DNA of 64,000 bases from NCBI GenBank assembly GCA_030529425.1, contig JAUMWX010000001.1, positions 332,062 to 396,061 of the forward strand, in the 5' to 3' direction. Shown one piece after another: positions 16,170-23,849 of this stretch (position 1 is the stretch's first letter; the number at the start of each line of letters is the position of its first letter). The position numbers were made by a program, and so were the translations under genes. The stretch is from Tissierellia bacterium (lineage in GTDB: Bacteria; Bacillota; Clostridia; Tissierellales; Peptoniphilaceae). The notes under the pieces were generated by a model. That model ran no database searches. It had not been told where the DNA came from and saw only the letters and a list, made by a program, of their open reading frames with translations.

Positions 16170-17582
16170 ATGACAACAAACAGCTTTTTTACTGGTTTTT
16201 TGAAAATCAGCACATATCAAACATTTATAGCGATTGTTGCAATATTGGTTTCAATCGGAATTATGATTGTTTTAAAAAATAAAAAAGTATCTTTCTCGGC
16301 GAGGATGATCATAGGTTTACTTATAGGGGTTTCAATAGGAGTAGGTATAGACCTTCTATTTAAAGGATCTGATATTTATAAGAGTGTATCAAGAGGAGAA
16401 ATTACTCTTTGGTATTCACTGCTGGGTTCTACATTTGTTAAACTTATTCAGTTAATGGCTGTACCGGTGGTATTTTTCTCAATATTTTTTGTAATACTTG
16501 ACTTCAAAGGAAAGAATTTAAAATCTTTTACTTTCAAAACGTTGACTTTATTATTGGGAACCACAGCTATAGCGGCTTTAATAGGAGTTTTGGTTACGAA
16601 CTTGTTTAATTTGACAAACTCTAATTTGGCGGGACAAATCGCGGACAAAAAAGTTGACCAAATAGCAAAAATTTCCGGCAAGAGTTTTCCGCAAATTTTT
16701 GCAGAACTTATACCGAATAATATTTTTCAAACATTTACATCAAATTCGGCAATTATATCTGTTGTAGTTATATCAGTATTGTTTGCAAAATCGGCAAAAT
16801 TATTAAGGAATAAAAAACCTGAAAAGATTGTGCCTGTAATATCCGTTTTTGAAGGATTAAAAACATTGATTAACTCAGTTTTGGTCAATATTATCAAAAT
16901 GATGCCTTATGCGGTAATAGCTTTGGTCTCAAATACTTTGATTTCAAACGGAATAGATGCCCTTTTATCCGTATTGAATTTTATATTTGCACTTCATGTG
17001 GCGGTTATAATTATGTTAATGGTATATATACCTCTTCTACTTATGGTAGGTGTAAATCCTGTGACTTTTTATAAAAAAGCTTTGCCTACGCTGGTATTTG
17101 CATTTTCTTCAAGATCAAGCGTGGGAACATTACCATATACACTTGATACATTGGAAAATAAAATGGGAGTTTCAAATAAAACTGCAAACTTCATCGGAAG
17201 CTTATCCACAACTGTGGGGATGAACGGCTGTGCAGGGGTATTTCCGGCCATGTTGGGCGTGATTGTTGCAGGCGCTGCAGGGGTTGAATTGAGCTTACAG
17301 TTTTATCTGCTTGTCGTTATAGTTGTCACTCTTGGATCCGTAGGAATCGCAGGTGTTCCGGGAACTGCAACGGTGGCTGCAACGGTTACACTGAACGGTT
17401 TGGGCTTAGGAAAATATTTTGATTCTATAGGAGCCATATTCGGTATAGATCCTTTAATCGACATGGCGAGAACTATGCTTAATGTATGTGGAGCTATGGT
17501 TTCAGCAGTTGTTGTAGATAATTGGGAAAATACATTTGATAAGGAAAAATTCAATAGTGAGATTGTAGAATATGAACAATGA
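16170..17582 (+). CDS. Dicarboxylate/amino acid:cation symporter, L-cystine (TcyP)-like
   Basis: Sodium- or proton-coupled symporter of the DAACS family, 470 residues, about nine hydrophobic segments. LLGSTFVKLIQLMAVPVVFFSI, RSSVGTLPYTLDTLENKMGV, MNGCAGVFPAMLGVIVAG and IDPLIDMARTMLNVCGAM match the family, and NGCAG with RSSVGTLP points to the cystine-uptake TcyP branch rather than glutamate carriers. RBS AAGGAGGAATT. The next gene starts 11 bases before its stop. Substrate is a family-level inference. Confidence 0.82.
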   Translation: MTTNSFFTGFLKISTYQTFIAIVAILVSIGIMIVLKNKKVSFSARMIIGLLIGVSIGVGIDLLFKGSDIYKSVSRGEITLWYSLLGSTFVKLIQLMAVPVVFFSIFFVILDFKGKNLKSFTFKTLTLLLGTTAIAALIGVLVTNLFNLTNSNLAGQIADKKVDQIAKISGKSFPQIFAELIPNNIFQTFTSNSAIISVVVISVLFAKSAKLLRNKKPEKIVPVISVFEGLKTLINSVLVNIIKMMPYAVIALVSNTLISNGIDALLSVLNFIFALHVAVIIMLMVYIPLLLMVGVNPVTFYKKALPTLVFAFSSRSSVGTLPYTLDTLENKMGVSNKTANFIGSLSTTVGMNGCAGVFPAMLGVIVAGAAGVELSLQFYLLVVIVVTLGSVGIAGVPGTATVAATVTLNGLGLGKYFDSIGAIFGIDPLIDMARTMLNVCGAMVSAVVVDNWENTFDKEKFNSEIVEYEQ

Positions 17583-18480
17583 TTATCAACACTTTACCGG
17601 AAAAGATGGAAAACTTATATTTTATTTGGAATGGATGATTCCGAATCCAAAAGCAAATATATGTATTATTCACGGTATGAGTGATCATATAGCAAGGTAT
17701 GAACATTTTGCTAAAGCATTGAACGAGCAGGGATATTCTGTTTACGGGCTGGATATGAGGGGACACGGAATGACGGGACTTACTCATAATGAACTCTCAC
17801 ATTATTACGGGAAAGACGGTTTTGAAAGTATAAAGAGTGATATTCTCAAACTTGTGGAATTGCAAAATGCAAAAAAATCTTCCTCAAAAACCTTCATTAT
17901 AGCTCACAGCATGGGAACTTTTGTTGCAAGAGATTTGGTAAATTCATTTCCGGAGAGATTCAGCGGAGCGGTTTTTATGGGAACTGCGAAATATAGACCG
18001 ATATTGGACAAGAAATTGACCGATTTTTTAGCTAAAGGTGTTAATGAGGACAGATTGGCAAAACAGCTATTCAGCGTGAGTTTGAAGATTGCAAACATGA
18101 AAAATGAACATAAAACCGACTTTGATTGGGTTTCCAGAGATGATGAGTACATTAAAGATTTTTTATCGGATAATTTAGTCGGATACGCTCCACATTTTAA
18201 TTCCGTGTTGGAGGTGTTGAATGAATTAAGAATTCTTTATGATCTGGAAAAATCAAATGTTCCGATAGATATTCCGATATTATTTATTTCGGGTACAAAT
18301 GATCCCGTCGGAGAGTATGGAAAGGGAGTTTTCAGTGTATATAAAACTTATAAAAAAAGAAATTGTAAAGATGTTAAAATTATTTTGTTAAAAGATATGA
18401 GACATGAGATTATAAACGAAATAAATAAGGAAAGAGTTCACAAAACTATTATCGATTGGATAAACAGCAAAAATATATAG
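17572..18480 (+). CDS. Alpha/beta hydrolase, monoacylglycerol lipase-like
   Basis: Cytoplasmic serine hydrolase of 302 residues, of the lysophospholipase/S33-like group. HGMSDHIARYEHFAKAL (about 34-50) carries the oxyanion HG; AHSMG holds the nucleophile Ser113; Asp244 (GTNDP) and His278 (MRHEI) complete the triad. DMRGHGMT is typical of monoglyceride lipases. No signal peptide. The overlap with the symporter gene means the two are co-translated, though a functional link is not obvious. Confidence 0.88.
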   Translation: MNNDYQHFTGKDGKLIFYLEWMIPNPKANICIIHGMSDHIARYEHFAKALNEQGYSVYGLDMRGHGMTGLTHNELSHYYGKDGFESIKSDILKLVELQNAKKSSSKTFIIAHSMGTFVARDLVNSFPERFSGAVFMGTAKYRPILDKKLTDFLAKGVNEDRLAKQLFSVSLKIANMKNEHKTDFDWVSRDDEYIKDFLSDNLVGYAPHFNSVLEVLNELRILYDLEKSNVPIDIPILFISGTNDPVGEYGKGVFSVYKTYKKRNCKDVKIILLKDMRHEIINEINKERVHKTIIDWINSKNI

Positions 18481-18565
18481 TATTACAATTTTGTAAAACA
18501 AGCTCATATTTCTAGACTTTAAACCGGGCATAATGTAAAATAACCTAGTAAAAGAAGGAGGAAAT

Positions 18566-19309
18566 ATGAGCTATTTTTTTAGAGGTATAGAAGATGGATA
18601 CAAACTTCCGTTATTTGGCAAAGTTCATATCACTTTGTTGTTTGTATGGTTAATAGGAATGATACTTATTTCAGTTTTTTCTGAAAAAATTAGGTTAAAA
18701 TTCAAAAACAATTTATTTTTGAAATTATTAGTTGGCATATTGTTGGTAGATCAAATAGTTCTTTACGCATGGCAATTTGGATCGGGCTTCTTTAGATTTG
18801 ATATTTCTTTACCATTATACCATTGTAGAATTTCAGTGTTTTTAATGATAATTGGAGTATTTTTTGATAAAAAATGGGCTAAATCCGTTGGATTATACTG
18901 GGGAATATTAGGAACGGTGATGGCGATGATTTTACCGGATTTATATAAATTCAGCTATCCGCATTATACGAATTTTCAATTTTTTATAGTTCATATTCTA
19001 TTGGGATATGTTTCAATGTATATAATCGCGGTTGAAATGTATAATTTTCCAAAAAAAGATTTGAAGTTTGTACTTATATTTACAAACATATTCAATATAT
19101 CGGTAACAGCATTTAATTTAATATTCCTAAAGACAAATCCGGAGATTAATTATGGGTATTTAATTGCACCTCCAAAGATGTTGGAGAGCGTAATGAATTT
19201 AAATATGTGGATGTATATCTTGTTGATTTTTGTTCTATACAATTTGATTATCTGTCTACTATACTTTTTAGGAAGAGGATTGTATAGAATTGCGAGCAAA
19301 GGTGAGTAA
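18566..19309 (+). CDS. TMEM164/YwaF-family membrane protein
   Basis: A 247-residue integral membrane protein with about seven helices, matching the YwaF (TIGR02206) family, now grouped with TMEM164 acyltransferases. The conserved elements are FGKVHITLL with His21, SLPLYHCRIS with His86-Cys87, and the late FFIVHILLGY histidine. The enzymatic role is inferred only from the family. RBS AGGAGG. Its stop overlaps the start of a PAP2 phosphatase gene (TAATG), so both may act on membrane lipids. Confidence 0.72.
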   Translation: MSYFFRGIEDGYKLPLFGKVHITLLFVWLIGMILISVFSEKIRLKFKNNLFLKLLVGILLVDQIVLYAWQFGSGFFRFDISLPLYHCRISVFLMIIGVFFDKKWAKSVGLYWGILGTVMAMILPDLYKFSYPHYTNFQFFIVHILLGYVSMYIIAVEMYNFPKKDLKFVLIFTNIFNISVTAFNLIFLKTNPEINYGYLIAPPKMLESVMNLNMWMYILLIFVLYNLIICLLYFLGRGLYRIASKGE

Positions 19310-19986
19310 TGAAAACTTTTATTTATAAATTGAAAGAAAGATTTAAAAGAGAACCTAAAAAAATATTATTGATAATTGCATTTTTCTTGTTTTCGGCATT
19401 GACTTTCGGGCTTATAAACAGACCCTGGGGAGAAGTCACGAGCTTAAAAATGCCGATAGATGACATGATTCCTTTCATGCCTCAATTTATAATTATCTAT
19501 AATCTTTTCGGACCTTTCTTCTTGCTTTCCGGGATAATATTTTATGCTTTTGAAGAGGATGAAGTTTATTATAAATATACTTTGGCTTTATTCACAGGTC
19601 AGATAATAGGATATATCATATTTTATTTTTATCAGACGGAGATACCAAGACCGGATATGACCCTTTATCCGAACGGAATATTTGAAAATATGGTTAGATT
19701 TACCTATTCTATAGATAATAATTTTGCAGGTTTTCCGTCGCTTCATGTGACGGATATGTTGATATTGATAATTGCGACTTTAAAAACAAAATTTTCAAAC
19801 TCTGCCAAAACATGGATGACCATGCTTGCGACATTGATTGCAATTACTACAGTTTTGGTAAAACAGCATGTCTTTATAGATATACCTGGAGGAATTTTAA
19901 ACGGAATTATATCCTTTGCAATTGCATCATATATTGTTGAACATTTTAAGAAAAAACAAAAAAGATTGAAAGGACTACATTCGTAG
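19309..19986 (+). CDS. PAP2 family lipid phosphatase
   Basis: Membrane phosphatase/phosphotransferase of 225 residues with about six helices. The PAP2 motifs are present: IPRPDM (Arg114), FPSLHV (Ser144, His146), and KQHVFIDIP (His187, Asp191). The spacing resembles the inositolphosphorylceramide-synthase-like subgroup. A lipid phosphate substrate at the outer face of the membrane is likely. Translationally coupled to the TMEM164-like gene; a terminator overlaps its stop codon. Confidence 0.87.
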   Translation: MKTFIYKLKERFKREPKKILLIIAFFLFSALTFGLINRPWGEVTSLKMPIDDMIPFMPQFIIIYNLFGPFFLLSGIIFYAFEEDEVYYKYTLALFTGQIIGYIIFYFYQTEIPRPDMTLYPNGIFENMVRFTYSIDNNFAGFPSLHVTDMLILIIATLKTKFSNSAKTWMTMLATLIAITTVLVKQHVFIDIPGGILNGIISFAIASYIVEHFKKKQKRLKGLHS

Positions 19987-20000
19987 TCCTTATTTATTTA
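19970..20000 (+). terminator. Rho-independent terminator
   Basis: AAGGACTAC (19970-19978), loop ATTC, GTAGTCCTT (19983-19991), then TATTTATTT. The PAP2 stop codon lies in the right arm. Confidence 0.75.
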
Positions 20001-20044
20001 TCCTTCGTTTTTGTTATAATAGAATAAAGAATGCGAGGGAAAAC

Positions 20045-21022
20045 ATGACTACTAAGATTTGGCCTGAGAAAAAGATTGTAGCTATAGGTGGAGGAAGCGG
20101 AATTTCTACCATCCTTTCAGGAATAAAAAAATATACGAGCAAGGTTTCTGCAATTATATCGGTATCCGACAATGGCGGTTCGACGGGAAGACTGAGAAAT
20201 GATTTGGGAATCATAGCGCCCGGAGATATAAGAAATTGCTTAGTGTCATTGGCAAACACCGACACATATATGAAGAAGCTTTTTGATTACAGGTTTCCGG
20301 AAGGAGAACTTAAAGGTCATTGCTTCGGAAATATTTTTCTTGCAGCCTTGGATGGAGTGTTTAATGATTTCGGGAAAGCGATTTATAAAACCGGAGAAAT
20401 ACTTTCAATTACCGGCAAAGTATACCCATTAACATTAGAAAACACTTCATTGATAGCTCAGTTGGAAAATGGAATGATAGTCAGAGGAGAATCGCAAATA
20501 CCGGAATTCTCCCAAGAACAGAAATCTAGGATTTCCAGAGTTTTTTTAGATCCTTATGAAGTTGAACTTTACGAAGATTCAAAAAAAGACATCGAGAGGG
20601 CAGACTTAATAGTATTGGGCCCGGGGAGTTTATACACATCAATTTTACCTAATTTATTGGCGAAAGATATGGTGAATCTGATAGAAAAATCTTCTGCAAA
20701 AGTTGTTTATGTTGTTAATGTGGTTACCCAAAAAGGAGAAACCGGAGGTTACTCCGTTAAAGATCATTATGATGCGGTAATTAAACATTCAAAAAAGAAT
20801 ATTGTTGACGCCATAATAGTGAATAATGGAAAGGTTGATAAAGAACTTGTTGATAAATATGAAAAAACAGGAGGAGAATTACTATATCTAAATGATGAGG
20901 AGAGAAAGTTTTTTAAAGAAAACAATATTGATATTATAGAGGATGATTTTATAAGAATTATAGACAATCAAATCAGACACAATGCAGATAAGCTTTCAGA
21001 AATGTTAATCAATTATATTTAG
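20045..21022 (+). CDS. yvcK: YvcK/CofD-like gluconeogenesis factor
   Basis: A 325-residue cytoplasmic protein of the YvcK family, which in Firmicutes binds UDP-sugars and affects cell-wall synthesis and growth on gluconeogenic carbon. IVAIGGGSGIST (11-22), SVSDNGGSTGRLR and APGDIRNCLVSLA are diagnostic, as is VLGPGSLYTSILPNLL in the second half. It usually sits between rapZ and whiA; here neither is adjacent, an unusual detachment. TATAAT at 20015-20020 is a likely -10. Start ATG with GAGGG. Confidence 0.94.
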   Translation: MTTKIWPEKKIVAIGGGSGISTILSGIKKYTSKVSAIISVSDNGGSTGRLRNDLGIIAPGDIRNCLVSLANTDTYMKKLFDYRFPEGELKGHCFGNIFLAALDGVFNDFGKAIYKTGEILSITGKVYPLTLENTSLIAQLENGMIVRGESQIPEFSQEQKSRISRVFLDPYEVELYEDSKKDIERADLIVLGPGSLYTSILPNLLAKDMVNLIEKSSAKVVYVVNVVTQKGETGGYSVKDHYDAVIKHSKKNIVDAIIVNNGKVDKELVDKYEKTGGELLYLNDEERKFFKENNIDIIEDDFIRIIDNQIRHNADKLSEMLINYI

Positions 21023-21030
21023 GAGGGAAT

Positions 21031-21378
21031 ATGGATATTATATGGAAAGACAGAAAGAGAATATTGGGGATGCCTATAAGTTTTACGAAATATTCTTTAA
21101 CTGAGGACAGATTTTTTACTACAAAGGGATTGTTTTCGAGCGTTGAAGATCAATTAAACTTATACATGGTGAAAGATATTACGCTTAGAAGATCATTTTT
21201 TCAAAAAATGTTTGGATTGGGAACTATAGAATTGGTAACCAGTGATCCCAGCGAACCGAATGTTTTGATCCAAAATATTCCTAGGTCAAAAGAAATTAAA
21301 GAGAAAATTAATGAATTAATCAATAAGCAAAAAAGAGAAAGAAATGTACTTTACTACGAAAATTTTGGAGATAAATAA
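21031..21378 (+). CDS. Bacterial PH domain protein
   Basis: A 115-residue soluble protein that is essentially one bacterial pleckstrin-homology-like (bPH2/YdbS) domain: the strands around FTKYSLTEDRFFTTKGLFSS and LYMVKDITLRRSFFQKMFGLGTIEL are typical. No membrane segment, unlike many YdbS relatives. It begins 8 bases after yvcK and its stop overlaps the next start by one base, so it is part of a yvcK-PH-unknown operon. Function unknown. Confidence 0.8.
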   Translation: MDIIWKDRKRILGMPISFTKYSLTEDRFFTTKGLFSSVEDQLNLYMVKDITLRRSFFQKMFGLGTIELVTSDPSEPNVLIQNIPRSKEIKEKINELINKQKRERNVLYYENFGDK

Positions 21379-22013
21379 TGAAAAAACCGTTAAAGTCCCA
21401 AAAATTCAGGGATCTGTATAAGAATCTAATCTTTATCAGAGACATGAGGACCGTTTCCATAATAAAAAACGGCTATGGTATCGATGTCGGTGATGATGAG
21501 GGAATTTTAGCTTATGGATATATAAATGAACTTGGGGAATTGGCTTTTTCTATTATGACAACCGTAAAATTTGTGGACGGGGCGGCTGTTTTTAATGATG
21601 AAGTTACTAAAAGAAAATTAAAGCATAAAATAAAAATTGGAGATGTGGAAAATTTGGAATCTGAAATTTTAGAGATAGATCCCGATTATTTGCAGAGATT
21701 TTTACCGCATGCGATGGAGATTAATAAGCAATATATCACATCTTATGAATTAGAAACGGTCAGAGCGAACGAGCAATTGGATAATTTCAGACATTTCGAC
21801 AATCCGGATGATTTGGAGGCTTTTGTTTACCATAGTGATACAAATAGATTGGAAGGATTGTGGGTTAGATCTAAATCGATGACCAAGAGTGGAATAAATG
21901 CTATTGTTTTAACACCGGTAAGTTCGATTTTCGGGATTGAATTAGGTGATGAAATAGAGTTTCAACTCTATGAAATAAATGCCGGAATACGATTGATGAA
22001 AATAGTTAAATAA
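21378..22013 (+). CDS. Conserved hypothetical protein
   Basis: A 211-residue soluble protein that I do not recognise. It is rich in mixed strand and charged residues and has no signal peptide, membrane segment or cofactor motif. The final portion (INAIVLTPVSSIFGIELGDEIEFQLYEI) reads like a small beta domain. Its start codon overlaps the stop of the PH-domain gene (TAATG), so it should be translated with it. A terminator follows directly. Confidence 0.75.
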   Translation: MKKPLKSQKFRDLYKNLIFIRDMRTVSIIKNGYGIDVGDDEGILAYGYINELGELAFSIMTTVKFVDGAAVFNDEVTKRKLKHKIKIGDVENLESEILEIDPDYLQRFLPHAMEINKQYITSYELETVRANEQLDNFRHFDNPDDLEAFVYHSDTNRLEGLWVRSKSMTKSGINAIVLTPVSSIFGIELGDEIEFQLYEINAGIRLMKIVK

Positions 22014-22015
22014 TA

Positions 22016-22051
22016 AAAAATGTGTAAAATTGATGAATTTTACACATTTTT
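22016..22051. terminator. Bidirectional terminator
   Basis: AAAAATGTGTAAAATT (22016-22031), loop GATG, AATTTTACACATTTTT (22036-22051): a perfect 16-base stem between convergent genes. Confidence 0.85.
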
Positions 22052-22455
22052 TATCTTTTTTTTGAAGTTTTCTTTAATTCATTCAAAAAAGCTTCATATG
22101 TATTTTTGTCCAAGATATTACAATTTATGATATCGCTTCCGACATAAATTTTATATTCAAGATAACCGCCGGGACCGGCAGATTTTTTTTCTTCTATTTT
22201 TTTTCCTCTCAAATCATACTCTGAAACTACTTTTCTTCCTTTGAAGAAATAAAGGGTGGAATCCTCTATACCAAATCTTATATCGTCTTTAACAAAGGTC
22301 ATATACATCAATACCGAATAAATAATAAATGAAACAATGATTCCGTAAAACATGTCCAAAGCACTTCCGACAATCAGAAAAATGACCAGGGTTGCAAGTA
22401 TGTTTTGTACTACTGATTTCACAATAGAGCTGTTTTTTCTCTTAAAAAATCGCAT
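22051..22455 (-). CDS. Small membrane protein with PH-like cytoplasmic domain
   Basis: A 134-residue protein with a basic N terminus, two closely spaced membrane helices (about 18-33 and 35-53) and a C-terminal domain of about 75 residues whose pattern (IEDSTLYFFKGRKVVSEYDLRGKKIEE) resembles a bacterial PH-like fold. No catalytic motif. RBS AGGGAG. Monocistronic, between a terminator and a divergent iron-box promoter. Function unknown. Confidence 0.68.
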   Translation of the reverse strand: MRFFKRKNSSIVKSVVQNILATLVIFLIVGSALDMFYGIIVSFIIYSVLMYMTFVKDDIRFGIEDSTLYFFKGRKVVSEYDLRGKKIEEKKSAGPGGYLEYKIYVGSDIINCNILDKNTYEAFLNELKKTSKKR

Positions 22456-22509
22456 AAAATCTCCCTAATTTGTTTTTTTTATTATATCATAAAAAAAGAA
22501 AAAATACTC

Positions 22510-22539
22510 TTGACATCTCGTTAGGTATAGCTTACTATA
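22510..22539 (+). promoter_or_regulatory. Promoter with DtxR-like iron box upstream of DUF3793-flavodoxin
   Basis: TTGACA (22510-22515), 17-base spacer, TACTAT (22533-22538). The spacer and -10 contain TTAGGTATAGCTTACTA (22521-22537), which shares 13 of 17 bases with the box over the feo promoter and resembles DtxR/IdeR operators. Iron-dependent repression is inferred. Confidence 0.6.
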
Positions 22540-22575
22540 TATGTAGTTAGATTGTGCTAACATTTCGAGGTAGAT

Positions 22576-23124
22576 ATGAATCTAAAGGAATTATTTGTAA
22601 CACATTGCAGTCCTACTTTTGCAGGTCTCAAACCATCAAATCTGTTTACCATTAACGCCAATGACATAAATAATAATATTGGTGAGTTGAGAATGATTAT
22701 TCGACAAATTAAATCTTCGGGATTGTCTGTCAGGATGATTTGTAAGTGTAGGGACAGGGTGCTGGTTCTGGTTTACAGGAAGGAAATGTTGGAAAAATCA
22801 ATCGACATAGAGAAAAGAAATTTTTTACATACCATGGATTATCCTAAGTCTGATGATTTGGAAATTTACATAAATTATTTGGCTAAAAAGCTGAAAAGGG
22901 AGGACTCATTTCCTCACGAGATAGGCGTATTTTTAGGAATTCCGTTGGAAGATATTCACGGTTATATTGAAAATAGGGGGCAGAGTTTTAAGCATTGCGG
23001 CTATTGGAAAGTATACGGTGATTGCGAAGGATGTAAGAAATTATTCTCTGACTTTAGGAATTCGTTTATCGAAAATATTAACAAAATAAGGAATGGGGCT
23101 GAAATAGAAGAACTTATCAGCTAA
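22576..23124 (+). CDS. DUF3793 family protein
   Basis: A 182-residue protein of family DUF3793: HCSPTFAGLKPSNLF at the N terminus, FPHEIGVFLGIPLEDIHGYIEN in the middle, and CGYWKVYGDCEGCKKLF near the end. The conserved Cys residues suggest metal or thiol chemistry, but no function is established. It lies 13 bases before a flavodoxin gene and behind an iron-box promoter, so a role in the iron-starvation response is a reasonable inference. Confidence 0.88.
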   Translation: MNLKELFVTHCSPTFAGLKPSNLFTINANDINNNIGELRMIIRQIKSSGLSVRMICKCRDRVLVLVYRKEMLEKSIDIEKRNFLHTMDYPKSDDLEIYINYLAKKLKREDSFPHEIGVFLGIPLEDIHGYIENRGQSFKHCGYWKVYGDCEGCKKLFSDFRNSFIENINKIRNGAEIEELIS

Positions 23125-23137
23125 CCTAGGAGGAATT

Positions 23138-23557
23138 ATGAGTATAGCAGTAATTTATTGGAGTCAAACAGGTAACACTGAAGCTATGGCTAACGCAATC
23201 TTTGAAGGTGCTAAATCAGCAGGAAAAGAAGTTGAATTATTCAATGTTGCAGATATTGATGCAGCAAAAGCTTTAGAATTTGACGTATTGGCATTAGGTT
23301 GCCCATCAATGGGAGTTGAAGTTTTAGAAGAAGCTGAATTTGAACCTTTTATGGAATCAATTGAAAGCGGGTTGGCAGGCAAAAAAGTAGTCTTATTCGG
23401 ATCATATGGCTGGGGAGACGGTCAATGGATGAGAGACTGGGAAGAAAGAGTTAAAGAAGCTAAGGCTGAATTGGTGAACGGAGAAGGTTACATCGTAAAC
23501 GAAACTCCTGAAGAAGATGCGATTGCCGAGTTAAAGGAATTAGGCGCATCATTATAA
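23138..23557 (+). CDS. Flavodoxin
   Basis: A 139-residue FMN electron carrier. The phosphate loop SQTGNTEAM (9-17) and the aromatic FMN-flanking loops GCPSMGVE and GSYGWGDGQWM are clear; the protein is acidic and of normal short-chain length. Flavodoxin replaces ferredoxin under iron limitation. The gene shares the iron-box promoter with DUF3793, 13 bases upstream, and is followed by a terminator. Confidence 0.95.
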   Translation: MSIAVIYWSQTGNTEAMANAIFEGAKSAGKEVELFNVADIDAAKALEFDVLALGCPSMGVEVLEEAEFEPFMESIESGLAGKKVVLFGSYGWGDGQWMRDWEERVKEAKAELVNGEGYIVNETPEEDAIAELKELGASL

Positions 23558-23613
23558 TTTAGAAATTTGCAAAAAATTAATAAATCCTCAATAATATATA
23601 ACTTAACAGTAAG

Positions 23614-23645
23614 AACGGGAGCTTAGGCTTCCGTTTTTATTTTTC
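23614..23645 (+). terminator. Terminator of the DUF3793-flavodoxin operon
   Basis: AACGGGAGC (23614-23622), loop TTAG, GCTTCCGTT (23627-23635) with one G-T pair, then TTTATTTTT. Confidence 0.8.
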
Positions 23646-23788
23646 GTGATTTTATTAAAATATTTTTTGATACTGTTTATAAAATATCAAGAGTTTGTCC
23701 TTTTATCAAATAGTCTTGATTAAGATTATTCTTCACCAATACTGTTTATTGCAGAGCCAAAAGTTTAAGTAAATATGATTGTTCTGAT

Positions 23789-23817
23789 TTGCTTATTTTT
23801 TTAATGAAGACTATAAT
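23789..23817 (+). promoter_or_regulatory. Candidate promoter of the ABC-F gene
   Basis: TTGCTT (23789-23794), 17-base spacer, TATAAT (23812-23817), 32 bases before the TTG start. Confidence 0.55.
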
Positions 23818-23849
23818 ATACTAGAATATGAATATGGAGTGTGATTATT

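Noticed and set aside
23841..23849. GTG at 23841 as the ABC-F start
   Set aside because: The GGAG element ends two bases before it, too close for use; the TTG at 23850 is correctly spaced and gives the family-typical N terminus.
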